From: BNXB01 sp031548005
GTDB taxonomy: Bacteria > Bacteroidota > Bacteroidia > Bacteroidales > Azobacteroidaceae
Length of the DNA: 64,000 bases
Assembly (NCBI GenBank): GCA_031548005.1
Contig: JAVBRK010000008.1
Span: 1-64,000, forward strand
Direction of reading: 5' to 3'
Positions within the stretch are counted from its first letter, which is position 1; each line of letters opens with the position of its first letter. Below are positions 16,107-24,600 of the stretch, in pieces. Under the pieces are notes generated by a model. It worked only from the letters and a program-made list of their open reading frames with translations, was not told the origin of the DNA and did no database searches. The translations under genes were made by a program, and so were the position numbers.

Positions 16107-17204
16107 ATGAAAAAAAGTACGAAGTTAGCGCTCTTCATCGTGATCACTCTGTTTATTGCAGGGTTGGCATTTTATCCGACAATTCGTCGACACTTTTTCG
16201 CCGGAAATGGAACTGAGAACCGGCCGGAAGAAAAACAGAAATCCGGAGGAAATGGCAAAACGTTGAATATTAACGCACAAATTCTGAAGTACAAAACACT
16301 GAACGATATACTTCCTCCTACGATCGGTAGTCTTATTCCGGACGAAGAAGTAGATTTGTCTTTTGAAACATCAGGAAAGATTACGAAGATTTATTTTAAG
16401 GAGGGCAGTGACGTAAAAACGGGAGATTTGCTGGCCAAGGTCAACGATGATCCGCTTCAGGCCGAATTGAAAAAACTCCAGGCCCAGATTCCTCTTGCCG
16501 AAGACCGGGTTTACAGACAAAAAGCATTGTTAGAGAAGGATGCTGTCAGTAAGGAAGCGTATGAGCAGGTAACGACCGAACTGGAAAAATTGAAGGCCGA
16601 TATTGAACTGGTCAGAGCCCGCATTGCTCAAACCGAATTACGGGCTCCTTTCAATGGTGAAATCGGACTGCGTCTGGTGAGTGAAGGTACCTATGCTTCT
16701 CCGTCGACTATCATCGCTAAACTGACTAAGATAGTTCCGCTTAAGATCGAATTTTCTATCAATGAAAAAAATGCTTCCGATGTGAAACCGGGAACGCCTG
16801 TTACTTTTACTGTAGAAAACGACCTGAATAAGTATTCTGCGGCAGTTTATGCCGTTGAATCGAAAGTCGATATGAAAACCCGGACTCTGAAAGCCCGTGC
16901 AATCTATTCAAATCCAGGAGGTTATTTAAAACCCGGACGCTCAGCCAATATTGAAATTCTCCTGAATGAAATTAAAAACACCCTGACGGTTCCCAGTGAG
17001 TCCATCATTGCCGAAATGGGACGGGATATTGCTTATGTCTACAAATCCGGGAAGGCGCATCAGGTGGAGTTGAAGAAAGGAATACGAACCGCTTCGGAAG
17101 TTCAGATACTGCAGGGGATCTCTTCCGGGGATACACTAATTGTAACAGGGGTAATGCAGTTGAGAGACGGTATGCCTGTGAAAATTGACAATATTCTAAA
17201 TTGA
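16107..17204 (+). CDS. RND efflux membrane fusion (periplasmic adaptor) protein
   Basis: I take the ATG at 16107 (365 residues, MKKSTKLALFIVITLFIAG). The frame is open to 15897, but those 70 residues look non-coding and sit before the hydrophobic N-terminus. Residues 7-25 are a membrane anchor or uncleaved signal. The HlyD/AcrA layout follows: lipoyl-like halves flank a helical hairpin (KLQAQIPLAEDRVYRQKALLEKDAVSKEAYEQV), then ELRAPFNGEIGLRLVSEGTY, beta-barrel and membrane-proximal domains ending at GDTLIVTGVMQLRDGMPV. It links the inner-membrane pump to the outer-membrane channel encoded next in the same operon. The pump gene begins 43 bases downstream. Confidence 0.93.
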   Translation: MKKSTKLALFIVITLFIAGLAFYPTIRRHFFAGNGTENRPEEKQKSGGNGKTLNINAQILKYKTLNDILPPTIGSLIPDEEVDLSFETSGKITKIYFKEGSDVKTGDLLAKVNDDPLQAELKKLQAQIPLAEDRVYRQKALLEKDAVSKEAYEQVTTELEKLKADIELVRARIAQTELRAPFNGEIGLRLVSEGTYASPSTIIAKLTKIVPLKIEFSINEKNASDVKPGTPVTFTVENDLNKYSAAVYAVESKVDMKTRTLKARAIYSNPGGYLKPGRSANIEILLNEIKNTLTVPSESIIAEMGRDIAYVYKSGKAHQVELKKGIRTASEVQILQGISSGDTLIVTGVMQLRDGMPVKIDNILN

Positions 17205-17247
17205 GAGTTAAGAAATTCCTTATCTCTGATTTTCAACCAGTAAGATT

Positions 17248-20200
17248 ATGAATATTTCGGAATTAAGTATAAAAAGACCGGTATTGTCGACCGTTCTTGT
17301 CCTGGTGATTTTCCTCCTGGGATTGATCGGTTATACCTATCTTGGAATCCGGGAATATCCGAATGTGGATAATCCGATTATTTCGGTCGATGTCTCTTAT
17401 CCGGGAGCCAATGCAGATGTTATCGAGAACCAGATTACCGAGCCTTTGGAACAGAATATCAACGGAATTCCGGGTATTCGCTCCCTGACCAGTAGCAGTA
17501 GCCAGGGATCCTGCCGTATTACGGTTGAGTTCGAGCTCAGTGTAGATATGGAAACAGCAGCCAACGATGTGCGCGACAAGGTGTCGCGGGCTCAACGACT
17601 TCTCCCGCGCGACTGCGACCCTCCTACCGTATCCAAGGCCGATGCCGATTCCGATCCGATTCTACAGATCACGGTTCAGAGCGAAAAACGTTCCTTGCTC
17701 GAGTTGAGTGAAATTGCCGATCTTACGATAAAAGAACGTCTTCAGACCATCCCGAATGTTAGTTCGGTTGGAATCTGGGGAGAGAAACGTTATTCCATGA
17801 GGCTGTGGCTCGATCCGACCAAAATGGCTGCTTATAATGTGACCCCGATCGATGTGAAGAATGCGATAGACCGGGAAAATGTGGAACTTCCCTCGGGAAG
17901 TATCGAAGGCGATAAAATGCAGCTCAGTATCCGGACTCTGGGGTTGATGAAAACTCCGGAAGAGTTTAATAATATGATCATCAAGGAGGATAATTACAAT
18001 GTGGTACGGTTCAGCGACGTAGGTACGGCCGAATTAGGACCTGAAGATCTCCGGGGGATTATGATCCGTAATGGAGTTCCTATGGTAAGCTGCGTGGTGA
18101 TTCCTCAGCCGGGAGCCAATCAGATCGAGATTTCCGATGAAGTAACACTCCGCCTGGAGCAAATGCGAAAGGATCTTCCCGAAGACGTGGTGGTAGGAGT
18201 GGCTTTCGATAATACTAAGTTTATCCGGTCGTCGATTCACGAGGTACAGGAAACAATTTACATCGCTTTTCTGCTGGTCGTTTTTATTATCTTCTTTTTC
18301 CTGCGCGACTGGCGGGTAACGCTTGTTCCCTGCGTGGTAATCCCCGTTTCGCTGGTCGGTGCGTTTTTTATCATGTACATTGCCGGTTTTTCGATCAATG
18401 TGCTTTCGATGCTGGCGGTCGTGCTGGCAATCGGATTGGTGGTCGATGACGCCATTGTTGTTACGGAAAATATTTATGTCCGGATAGAGAAAGGGATGAA
18501 TCCCAGGGAGGCCGGAGTGGAAGGCTCGAAGGAAATCTTTTTTGCTGTAATTTCTACTACGATCACCCTGGTTGCCGTGTTTTTCCCGATCGTATTTCTA
18601 CAGGGAATGACCGGAAAACTGTTCAAAGAGTTCAGTATTGTGGTTTCAGGATCGGTCATCATTTCGGCATTTGTTGCTTTGACCTTTACTCCGATGCTGG
18701 CAACAAAGCTTCTTAAACGCAGGGAAAAACAAAGTTGGCTGTATAATAAAACAGAGCCGTTTTTTGAGGGAATGTCCCGGATTTACGGGAAAGGCCTGGA
18801 TGCCTTGCTGAAACGTAAAACGATCGTTCTGCCGATTATTTTGGGTACGCTGATTATCATTGGTTTTCTTTGGACAAAGATCCCATCCGAAATGGCTCCG
18901 TTGGAAGACCGTTCTCAGATTACAGTCAACACACGTGTTCCGGAAGGGGCTACTTACGAATTCTATCGTGATTATACCATGAAGATTTCGGAAATTGCCG
19001 ATTCGGTGGCACCGGAGCGTGAGATCAATACCACCTTGATTCGTTCATCGATGGGGTTTGTACGGCTGAGTCTGCCGGATATCGGCGACCGGAAACGCAG
19101 CCAGATGGAAATTGCCGGTGAAATCTCTAATGCCGTACGTAACCAGACCGAAGCCCGTGCATTTGTTCAGCAGCAGTCAACATTCGGCGGCCGGCGGGCA
19201 AGCATGCCTGTTCAGTATGTTCTGCAGGCGCCTTCGCTCGACAAACTGCAGGAATTTATTCCGAAATTTATGGAAAAAGTGAATGAAAGTCCTAAATTTC
19301 AGATGGCGGATGTCAACCTCAAATTTACCAAACCGGAAACCCGGATCGAAATTAACCGGGATAAAGCCGGATTACTGGGTGTAAGCACCCGCGAAATAGG
19401 ACAAACACTTCAGTATGCGCTCAGCGGGCAACGGATGGGATACTTTTACATGAATGGGAAGCAATATCAGATCTTGGGTGAAATTAACCGTCAGCAACGG
19501 AATACTCCGCTCAACCTCAAATTGATTTATGTCAAAAATCAGTCCGGAGAAATGATCCAGTTAGATAACTTAGTGAGCCTGAAAGAAAGCGTTTCTCCTC
19601 CCACGCTGTATCGCTACAACCGTTTCAAATCGGCTACCGTTTCATCAGGCTTGTCCAAGGGTGTGACTATTGGAGAAGGCTTGGATGAAATGGACCGCAT
19701 TGCGAAGGAAACGCTCGACGAAACATTCCGCACAGCCCTTGCCGGAGAATCGAAAGAGTTCCGGGAAAGCTCCTCCAGTCTGATGTTTGCTTTTATTCTT
19801 GCTCTGGTATTGATATTCCTGATTCTGGCTGCACAATTTGAAAGTTTTAAGGATCCGCTGGTAATTATGTTCACCGTGCCGTTAGCCATTGCCGGAGCAT
19901 TGATATTCATGTATTTCGGAGGAATAACGATGAATATTTTCAGTCAGATCGGCATTATTATGCTGATCGGATTGGTGGCTAAGAACGGAATTCTGATCGT
20001 TGAATTCGCCAATCAGCGCCAAGAGGCGGGAATGGGTAAGCTGGAGGCGTTGAGAGATGCATCGGTACAGCGTTTACGCCCAATCCTGATGACCAGTTTT
20101 TCGACCATTCTGGGTCTTTTGCCGTTGGCTGTAGCTTCGGGAGAAGGTGCGAACGGACGGATAGCCATGGGAGTTTCCGTAATCGGTGGCATGCTGGTTT

Positions 20201-20271
20201 CGACTTTCCTCACGATGTTTATTGTCCCGGGTATGTATATGATTATTTCGACCAACAGACATAAAAAATGA
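17248..20271 (+). CDS. RND family multidrug efflux pump, inner-membrane transporter (AcrB/HAE1 type)
   Basis: The 1007-residue protein has the twelve-helix, two-porter-domain RND plan. The N-terminus ELSIKRPVLSTVLVLVIFLLGLIGY is typical of HAE1 pumps. Helix 4 carries the proton-relay motif GLVVDDAIVVTENI with the paired aspartates. The second half repeats the pattern (QIGIIMLIGLVAKNGILIVEFANQ). It would use the proton gradient to expel amphiphilic compounds or drugs; the substrate is not predictable. It is the middle gene of an adaptor-pump-channel operon, and its stop overlaps the channel's start by 4 bases. Length is slightly below E. coli AcrB (1049), as is usual for this subfamily. Confidence 0.95.
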   Translation: MNISELSIKRPVLSTVLVLVIFLLGLIGYTYLGIREYPNVDNPIISVDVSYPGANADVIENQITEPLEQNINGIPGIRSLTSSSSQGSCRITVEFELSVDMETAANDVRDKVSRAQRLLPRDCDPPTVSKADADSDPILQITVQSEKRSLLELSEIADLTIKERLQTIPNVSSVGIWGEKRYSMRLWLDPTKMAAYNVTPIDVKNAIDRENVELPSGSIEGDKMQLSIRTLGLMKTPEEFNNMIIKEDNYNVVRFSDVGTAELGPEDLRGIMIRNGVPMVSCVVIPQPGANQIEISDEVTLRLEQMRKDLPEDVVVGVAFDNTKFIRSSIHEVQETIYIAFLLVVFIIFFFLRDWRVTLVPCVVIPVSLVGAFFIMYIAGFSINVLSMLAVVLAIGLVVDDAIVVTENIYVRIEKGMNPREAGVEGSKEIFFAVISTTITLVAVFFPIVFLQGMTGKLFKEFSIVVSGSVIISAFVALTFTPMLATKLLKRREKQSWLYNKTEPFFEGMSRIYGKGLDALLKRKTIVLPIILGTLIIIGFLWTKIPSEMAPLEDRSQITVNTRVPEGATYEFYRDYTMKISEIADSVAPEREINTTLIRSSMGFVRLSLPDIGDRKRSQMEIAGEISNAVRNQTEARAFVQQQSTFGGRRASMPVQYVLQAPSLDKLQEFIPKFMEKVNESPKFQMADVNLKFTKPETRIEINRDKAGLLGVSTREIGQTLQYALSGQRMGYFYMNGKQYQILGEINRQQRNTPLNLKLIYVKNQSGEMIQLDNLVSLKESVSPPTLYRYNRFKSATVSSGLSKGVTIGEGLDEMDRIAKETLDETFRTALAGESKEFRESSSSLMFAFILALVLIFLILAAQFESFKDPLVIMFTVPLAIAGALIFMYFGGITMNIFSQIGIIMLIGLVAKNGILIVEFANQRQEAGMGKLEALRDASVQRLRPILMTSFSTILGLLPLAVASGEGANGRIAMGVSVIGGMLVSTFLTMFIVPGMYMIISTNRHKK

Positions 20272-21584
20272 AAAAGCTATTTTTGTGTATACTGTGTTTA
20301 AGTTCACTTTCGGTATTTTCTCAGGAGGTTTTCGACCTGAAACGTTGTTTGCAGGCCGGATTGGAACAAAATTACGAACTTCGGATCGTTCGGAACGAAC
20401 AGAGAATATCCGATAATAACCTGTCGATCGGAAATGCCGGGTATCTTCCGGGTATCGATCTGAATGCCGGATATTCGGGAACATCCAATAATATCGAGCA
20501 ACGGTTGGCATCGAATGGAGAAACCAGTAAGAGTAATGGTGTCGATAATCAGACGCTGAATACAGGAATCAACCTCAACTGGACTGTATTCGATGGGTTT
20601 CAGATCCAGGCTAAATATGAAAAACTCAAGGAACTGCAACAAATGGGAGAACTCGATACCCGTCTGGCTATTGAAAGTTTTATTTCCGGATTGACAGCAG
20701 AATACTACAATTACGTGCGGCAGAATATCCGCCTGGCCAATCTGAAGTATGCGGTCTCCTTGTCGAAAGAACGGGTGCGCATCGTGGAAGCTCGTTACAA
20801 TATGGGTTCGATGTCGCGTCTCGATCTGCAGCAGGCGCGTGTGGATTTCAATGCGGATAGCTCCAACCTGATCAAACAACAGGAAATACTTTATACATCG
20901 CGGGTTACATTGAACCAGATGATGGCGTTGGATGATGTTTCCCGACCTCTTATCGTTGCGGATTCCTTGATCGAACCCAATAACCTGCTTCAGGAAGCCG
21001 ATCTCTGGAGTAAGACTATGCAGTATAATTCGCGTTTATTGCTTTCCGGAAAAAACAAACGAATCAGCGAGTTGGATTATAAATCTGTTAAAAGCCGCAA
21101 CTTCCCCTACTTGAAATTGAATGCCGGTTATGGATACACCCGTAATTGGTATGGAGCTGGTACTTACGACCGCCAGCAGAACCTGGGCTTGAATTATGGC
21201 CTGACCCTCAGATTTAATATTTTCGATGGATTCAACCGGAAGCGGGAACAGAAAAACGCCCGGATTCAGATCGAGAACCGGGAGCTGCAATACGAACAAA
21301 TGGAACTGGAATTGAAAGCCAACCTGGCGAATATCTGGATGGCATACGAAAATAACCTGGAATTATCCGCTCTCGAAAAAGAAAACCTTGAAACGGCCAA
21401 AGAGAATTATGAAATAGCCATCGAACGGTACAAGTTAGGAGAGTTGTCGGGAATCGAGCTGAGAGAGGCGCAGAATAGCCTGCTCGAAGCAGAAGAACGG
21501 CTACTGATTGCCTGTTACAGCACCAAGCTATGTGAAATTTCCCTGATGCAAATCAGCGGACAAATTACCGGATATCTGGAATAA
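20268..21584 (+). CDS. TolC-family outer membrane efflux channel
   Basis: The 438-residue precursor has a signal peptide (MKKLFLCILCLSSLSVFSQ) and the internally duplicated outer-membrane-efflux-protein architecture of TolC: long helices broken by short beta strands. Typical segments are YNYVRQNIRLANLKYAVSLSKERVRIVEARYNMGSMSRLDLQQA in the first half and ETAKENYEIAIERYKLGELSGIELREAQNSLLEAEE in the second. It forms the trimeric exit duct for the RND pump encoded just upstream, with which it is translationally coupled (ATGA overlap). It appears to be the last gene of the operon; a new -7 box at 21599 precedes the next gene. Confidence 0.93.
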   Translation: MKKLFLCILCLSSLSVFSQEVFDLKRCLQAGLEQNYELRIVRNEQRISDNNLSIGNAGYLPGIDLNAGYSGTSNNIEQRLASNGETSKSNGVDNQTLNTGINLNWTVFDGFQIQAKYEKLKELQQMGELDTRLAIESFISGLTAEYYNYVRQNIRLANLKYAVSLSKERVRIVEARYNMGSMSRLDLQQARVDFNADSSNLIKQQEILYTSRVTLNQMMALDDVSRPLIVADSLIEPNNLLQEADLWSKTMQYNSRLLLSGKNKRISELDYKSVKSRNFPYLKLNAGYGYTRNWYGAGTYDRQQNLGLNYGLTLRFNIFDGFNRKREQKNARIQIENRELQYEQMELELKANLANIWMAYENNLELSALEKENLETAKENYEIAIERYKLGELSGIELREAQNSLLEAEERLLIACYSTKLCEISLMQISGQITGYLE

Positions 21585-21598
21585 AAAATAAAAATGAT

Positions 21599-21606
21599 TA
21601 TATTTG
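21599..21606 (+). promoter_or_regulatory. -7 box upstream of the 191-residue gene
   Basis: TATATTTG matches TAnnTTTG 23 bases before the start codon at 21629, 15 bases after the efflux operon ends. The -33 region has only TCTG at about the right distance. Confidence 0.45.
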
Positions 21607-21628
21607 CTCCGTTAAAACTGAGAAAGCA

Positions 21629-22204
21629 ATGCTATCTAAGAATCAAATTGAGCAAAGTTTGGAGCAGATTCAACAAATGCAGGTATTGTATCGGCAGGTA
21701 CGTGATGCCGAAGTACTGCCATTTTCATTTTTCAGTTCTGTATTCGATATTCTGAAAAATCTGACGACTTCCCTGCATGAGATGGAATCGACTCAATTGG
21801 ATGCCATGCAGAAATTATCTATGGAACATGAGTCGGTATTATCTGGTATGGCCCCTTTACTGAAGCCGTCCGCGCCGGAACCTGTCCCGGTTGAGTCTGT
21901 GAAAACCGAACCCGTTAAAAAAGAAATTCCGGAAGAACTGCCGGAAAAGAAATTCCTGAGTGATGCCATCGAAAAAAAACTACTGACCGACTTGAAAAAG
22001 GCCATCAGCCTGAATGATACGTTTCTCTACCGGAGGGAATTGTTCGGAGGAGATTCCGGACTGATGGACCAAACCCTGAGCCAATTGGAAGGATTTGCTT
22101 CTTTTCACAGCGCCATGGCATTTTTGGATGAAAATTTCGGTTGGAACTGGACCGAAGAGCCGGCTTTTAGCTTCAGGGAATTATTGGAGAAACGCTTTTT
22201 ATAA
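21629..22204 (+). CDS. Conserved Bacteroidales hypothetical protein
   Basis: I recognise the C-terminal pattern as one seen in Bacteroidales proteins of unknown function but cannot assign a role. The 191 residues fall into three parts. Residues 1-75 are helical with heptad-like leucines (QSLEQIQQMQVLYRQVRD, LKNLTTSLHEME). Residues 80-108 are a Pro/Glu/Val-rich linker (PEPVPVESVKTEPVKKEIPE). Residues about 108-191 form a compact domain with LKKAISLNDTFLYRRELFGGDSGLMDQTL and FGWNWTEEPAFSFRELLEKRF. No signal peptide or membrane helix is present, so it is cytoplasmic. It sits 14 bases before rsmI and is probably co-transcribed with it. Confidence 0.8.
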   Translation: MLSKNQIEQSLEQIQQMQVLYRQVRDAEVLPFSFFSSVFDILKNLTTSLHEMESTQLDAMQKLSMEHESVLSGMAPLLKPSAPEPVPVESVKTEPVKKEIPEELPEKKFLSDAIEKKLLTDLKKAISLNDTFLYRRELFGGDSGLMDQTLSQLEGFASFHSAMAFLDENFGWNWTEEPAFSFRELLEKRFL

Positions 22205-22218
22205 AAGAGATTTTGTGT

Positions 22219-22887
22219 ATGAGTAAGTTGTTTGTGGTTCCCACACCCGTAGGCAATCTGGAGGATATGACTTTCAGGGCTGTCCGGGTTCTGAAAGAGG
22301 CCGATCAGATATTGGCCGAAGATACCCGTACGACCAACATCCTGCTCAAACATTATAATATACAGAACAAACTACAGTCGCACCATAAATTCAACGAGCA
22401 TAAAACGGTCGATGCTGTAGTGCATCGCATACTTGCCGGAGAAAAGATTGCTTTGGTTTCGGATGCCGGAACCCCCGGGATTTCCGATCCCGGATTTCTG
22501 CTCGTCAGAGCTTGTGTGAATGCGGGAGTCGAGGTTGAATGCCTTCCTGGAGCTACGGCTTTTGTCCCGGCTTTGATCGATTCGGGTTTTCCGATGGATC
22601 GGTTTTGCTTTGAAGGCTTCCTTCCTCTGAAAAAAGGACGGCAAACTCGGTTGAAAGAACTGATGGAAGAAGATCGGACTGTAATTCTTTACGAGTCGCC
22701 CTACCGGGTCGTAAAAACACTGTCCCAGATTGCTGAAATAACAACCGGAGATCGATTGGTATCGGTTTCCCGTGAGATATCCAAACTCCATGAGCAGACA
22801 GTTCGTGGTACCTTGAGTGAAGTCATTGCTCATTTTACCAAGAACGAACCACGGGGAGAGTTTGTTATAGTATTATCACCCCGATGA
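22219..22887 (+). CDS. rsmI: 16S rRNA 2'-O-ribose methyltransferase RsmI
   Basis: The 222-residue protein (ATG at 22219; a TTG two codons earlier is less likely) belongs to the tetrapyrrole-methylase fold. Typical motifs are LFVVPTPVGNLEDMTFRAVRVL, AEDTRTTNILLKHY, ALVSDAGTPGISDPGFLLVRA and PGATAFVPALIDSGFPMDRFCFEGFLP. RsmI uses SAM to methylate the ribose of C1402 in 16S rRNA, in the ribosomal P site, together with RsmH. It lacks the C-terminal extension of E. coli RsmI, as many homologues do. It lies 14 bases after the hypothetical gene upstream. Confidence 0.95.
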   Translation: MSKLFVVPTPVGNLEDMTFRAVRVLKEADQILAEDTRTTNILLKHYNIQNKLQSHHKFNEHKTVDAVVHRILAGEKIALVSDAGTPGISDPGFLLVRACVNAGVEVECLPGATAFVPALIDSGFPMDRFCFEGFLPLKKGRQTRLKELMEEDRTVILYESPYRVVKTLSQIAEITTGDRLVSVSREISKLHEQTVRGTLSEVIAHFTKNEPRGEFVIVLSPR

Positions 22888-22919
22888 AATAATATTTTTA
22901 ATTATAATTCTGAATTTTT

Positions 22920-23783
22920 ATGAAAAAGTTAGCATTTTTTGGTTCACTGGCGGCCATCCTTTTATTGGCCTCTTGTTCGGGGAAAAATTCTTCCGAATAT
23001 AAAGCTTTGCAGGCCCAAAACGATTCGTTGCAGTTGGTTCAGTCTAAAGCTACTGCCGAAATGGATGAAATGTTGGGTTTACTGAATGAAGTGGAAGACA
23101 ATTTCAAAAGTATTAAAGCTGCCGAAAACTATTTGCAGGTACAGACTTCGACTACCGGAGACATGCCTCCTTCCACAAGAGAGCGCATAAAAAGCGATAT
23201 GCAGTTGATCACAGAAACTTTGCAGAAAAACAAAGACAAAATTACCGAATTGGAGAAGAAGCTGAAGGGATCGACCGTTCAGTCCGCCCAATTGAAAAGC
23301 ACATTGGAGAATCTTCGGAATGAATTGAGCGAAAAAACAATGGCTTTGGTCAGTATGCAGAATGAATTGGCCGTACGCGATCAGAAGATCGATGAGCTGA
23401 GTGAAAAAGTATCCGTGCTTTCGACCGATGTTCAAGGGTTACGTGCAGAAACCAATTCTCAACAAGAAACCATCAAGAAACAAACAACAGAGCTTAATAC
23501 CGTGTATTATTGCTTCGGTACATCGAAGGAATTGAAAGCTCAGAAGATTTTGGTCGACGGAGAATTAGGCACCAATTTCAACCGCGACTATTTCATCCGG
23601 ATTAAAGATGCCCGGAAATTGACGGAAATCCCGGTTTATGCTAAAAAATCACAATTGGTTACCAAACACCCGGCGGGATCTTACGAAATCACGAAAGATG
23701 AGGCGGGCAACGCCATTTACAAAATTACCGATTCGAAGAACTTCTGGAGCCTGTCGAAATATCTGGTGATTCAGGTGCACTAA
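22920..23783 (+). CDS. Coiled-coil lipoprotein of unknown function
   Basis: The 287-residue precursor has a lipoprotein signal with lipobox LLASC (Cys19). Residues about 25-195 are almost continuous coiled coil, with heptads such as ITETLQKNKDKITELEKKLKG and LENLRNELSEKTMALVSMQNELAVRDQKIDELSEKV. The last ~90 residues are a small beta-rich domain (YYCFGTSKELKAQKIL, NRDYFIRIKDARKLTEIPVYAKKSQL, SYEITKDEAGNAIYKI). Similar lipoproteins are frequent in Bacteroidales genomes; I know of no function. A spacer or scaffold in the envelope is plausible. The next gene starts 2 bases after its stop with a GTG codon, implying co-translation. Confidence 0.82.
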   Translation: MKKLAFFGSLAAILLLASCSGKNSSEYKALQAQNDSLQLVQSKATAEMDEMLGLLNEVEDNFKSIKAAENYLQVQTSTTGDMPPSTRERIKSDMQLITETLQKNKDKITELEKKLKGSTVQSAQLKSTLENLRNELSEKTMALVSMQNELAVRDQKIDELSEKVSVLSTDVQGLRAETNSQQETIKKQTTELNTVYYCFGTSKELKAQKILVDGELGTNFNRDYFIRIKDARKLTEIPVYAKKSQLVTKHPAGSYEITKDEAGNAIYKITDSKNFWSLSKYLVIQVH

Positions 23784-23785
23784 TC

Positions 23786-24478
23786 GTGGAGTATAAAACA
23801 CTTTTTTTCGATCTGGACGACACGATTTGGGATACCAGTTCGAATGCCCGTGAGAGCATGGAAGAGGTGTATCGAGACTATCGTTTCGATCGCTTCTTTC
23901 CTGCTTTCGATGATTTTTACGGGGTTTATCTTCCTCATAATCTTCATTTATGGGAGAGGTACCGGAAAGGAGAGGTGACGAAACACGAACTGATTGTCGA
24001 ACGTTTACTTTTTCCGTTACGTCCGTTCGGCGCTTTTGATGAGAAATTTGCACTCGGGTTGAATGAAGATTTCCTGAACCGTACATCGGCCAAGACCAAA
24101 TTATTACCTGGAGCAATCGAGGTACTGGAATATTTATATCCGAAGTATCCGATGTATATTTTGTCGAATGGCTTTGAAGAAGTTCAGCACCGGAAAATAA
24201 ATAATTCCGGACTGGAGCCTTACTTTAAAGGAGTGGTTCTTTCTGACGAAATAGGAGTGAATAAACCCCATCCCGCTATTTTCGATTATGCCTTAAAAAA
24301 ATCAGGATCGCCCAGGGAAAAGACCTTGATGATAGGAGACAGCCTGGATGCTGATATCCAGGGGGCGATCAACAGCAGGCTGGATCAGGTTTGGCTCGAT
24401 CTCGGAATCGAGATAAACAGTAGTTTTGCACCCACTTTTCGCATTACCTCCTTATTCGAATTGAAAGATATTCTTTAA
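23786..24478 (+). CDS. HAD-superfamily hydrolase, YjjG-like (noncanonical pyrimidine nucleotidase type)
   Basis: The 230-residue protein starts at a GTG two bases after the previous stop. HAD motif I is FFDLDDTIWDT (nucleophile and acid aspartates at residues 9 and 11). Motif II is LSNGFEEVQ, motif III is the Lys in VNKPHPAIFDYAL, and motif IV is MIGDSLDADIQGA. A helical C1 cap (about 20-100) matches the YjjG subgroup, which dephosphorylates UMP, dUMP and oxidised pyrimidine nucleotides. Other small phosphomonoesters remain possible. The close spacing to the lipoprotein gene looks like an operon, but the functional link is unclear. Confidence 0.88.
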   Translation: MEYKTLFFDLDDTIWDTSSNARESMEEVYRDYRFDRFFPAFDDFYGVYLPHNLHLWERYRKGEVTKHELIVERLLFPLRPFGAFDEKFALGLNEDFLNRTSAKTKLLPGAIEVLEYLYPKYPMYILSNGFEEVQHRKINNSGLEPYFKGVVLSDEIGVNKPHPAIFDYALKKSGSPREKTLMIGDSLDADIQGAINSRLDQVWLDLGIEINSSFAPTFRITSLFELKDIL

Positions 24479-24546
24479 ATTTCTTAATTTTTGCAAAAAA
24501 ATTAATATTCTTAATGCTAAAAGGACTAAATATTAATAATTTAGAA

Positions 24547-24554
24547 TAACTTTG
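24547..24554 (+). promoter_or_regulatory. -7 box of the oxidoreductase gene
   Basis: TAACTTTG matches TAnnTTTG, about 46 bases before the start codon at 24601. I see no TTTG at the -33 position, so the promoter may need an activator. Confidence 0.5.
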
Positions 24555-24600
24555 ATCCCGTTCATTCAAAAAATCACATAATCTTATAAATTTTTCTTCT

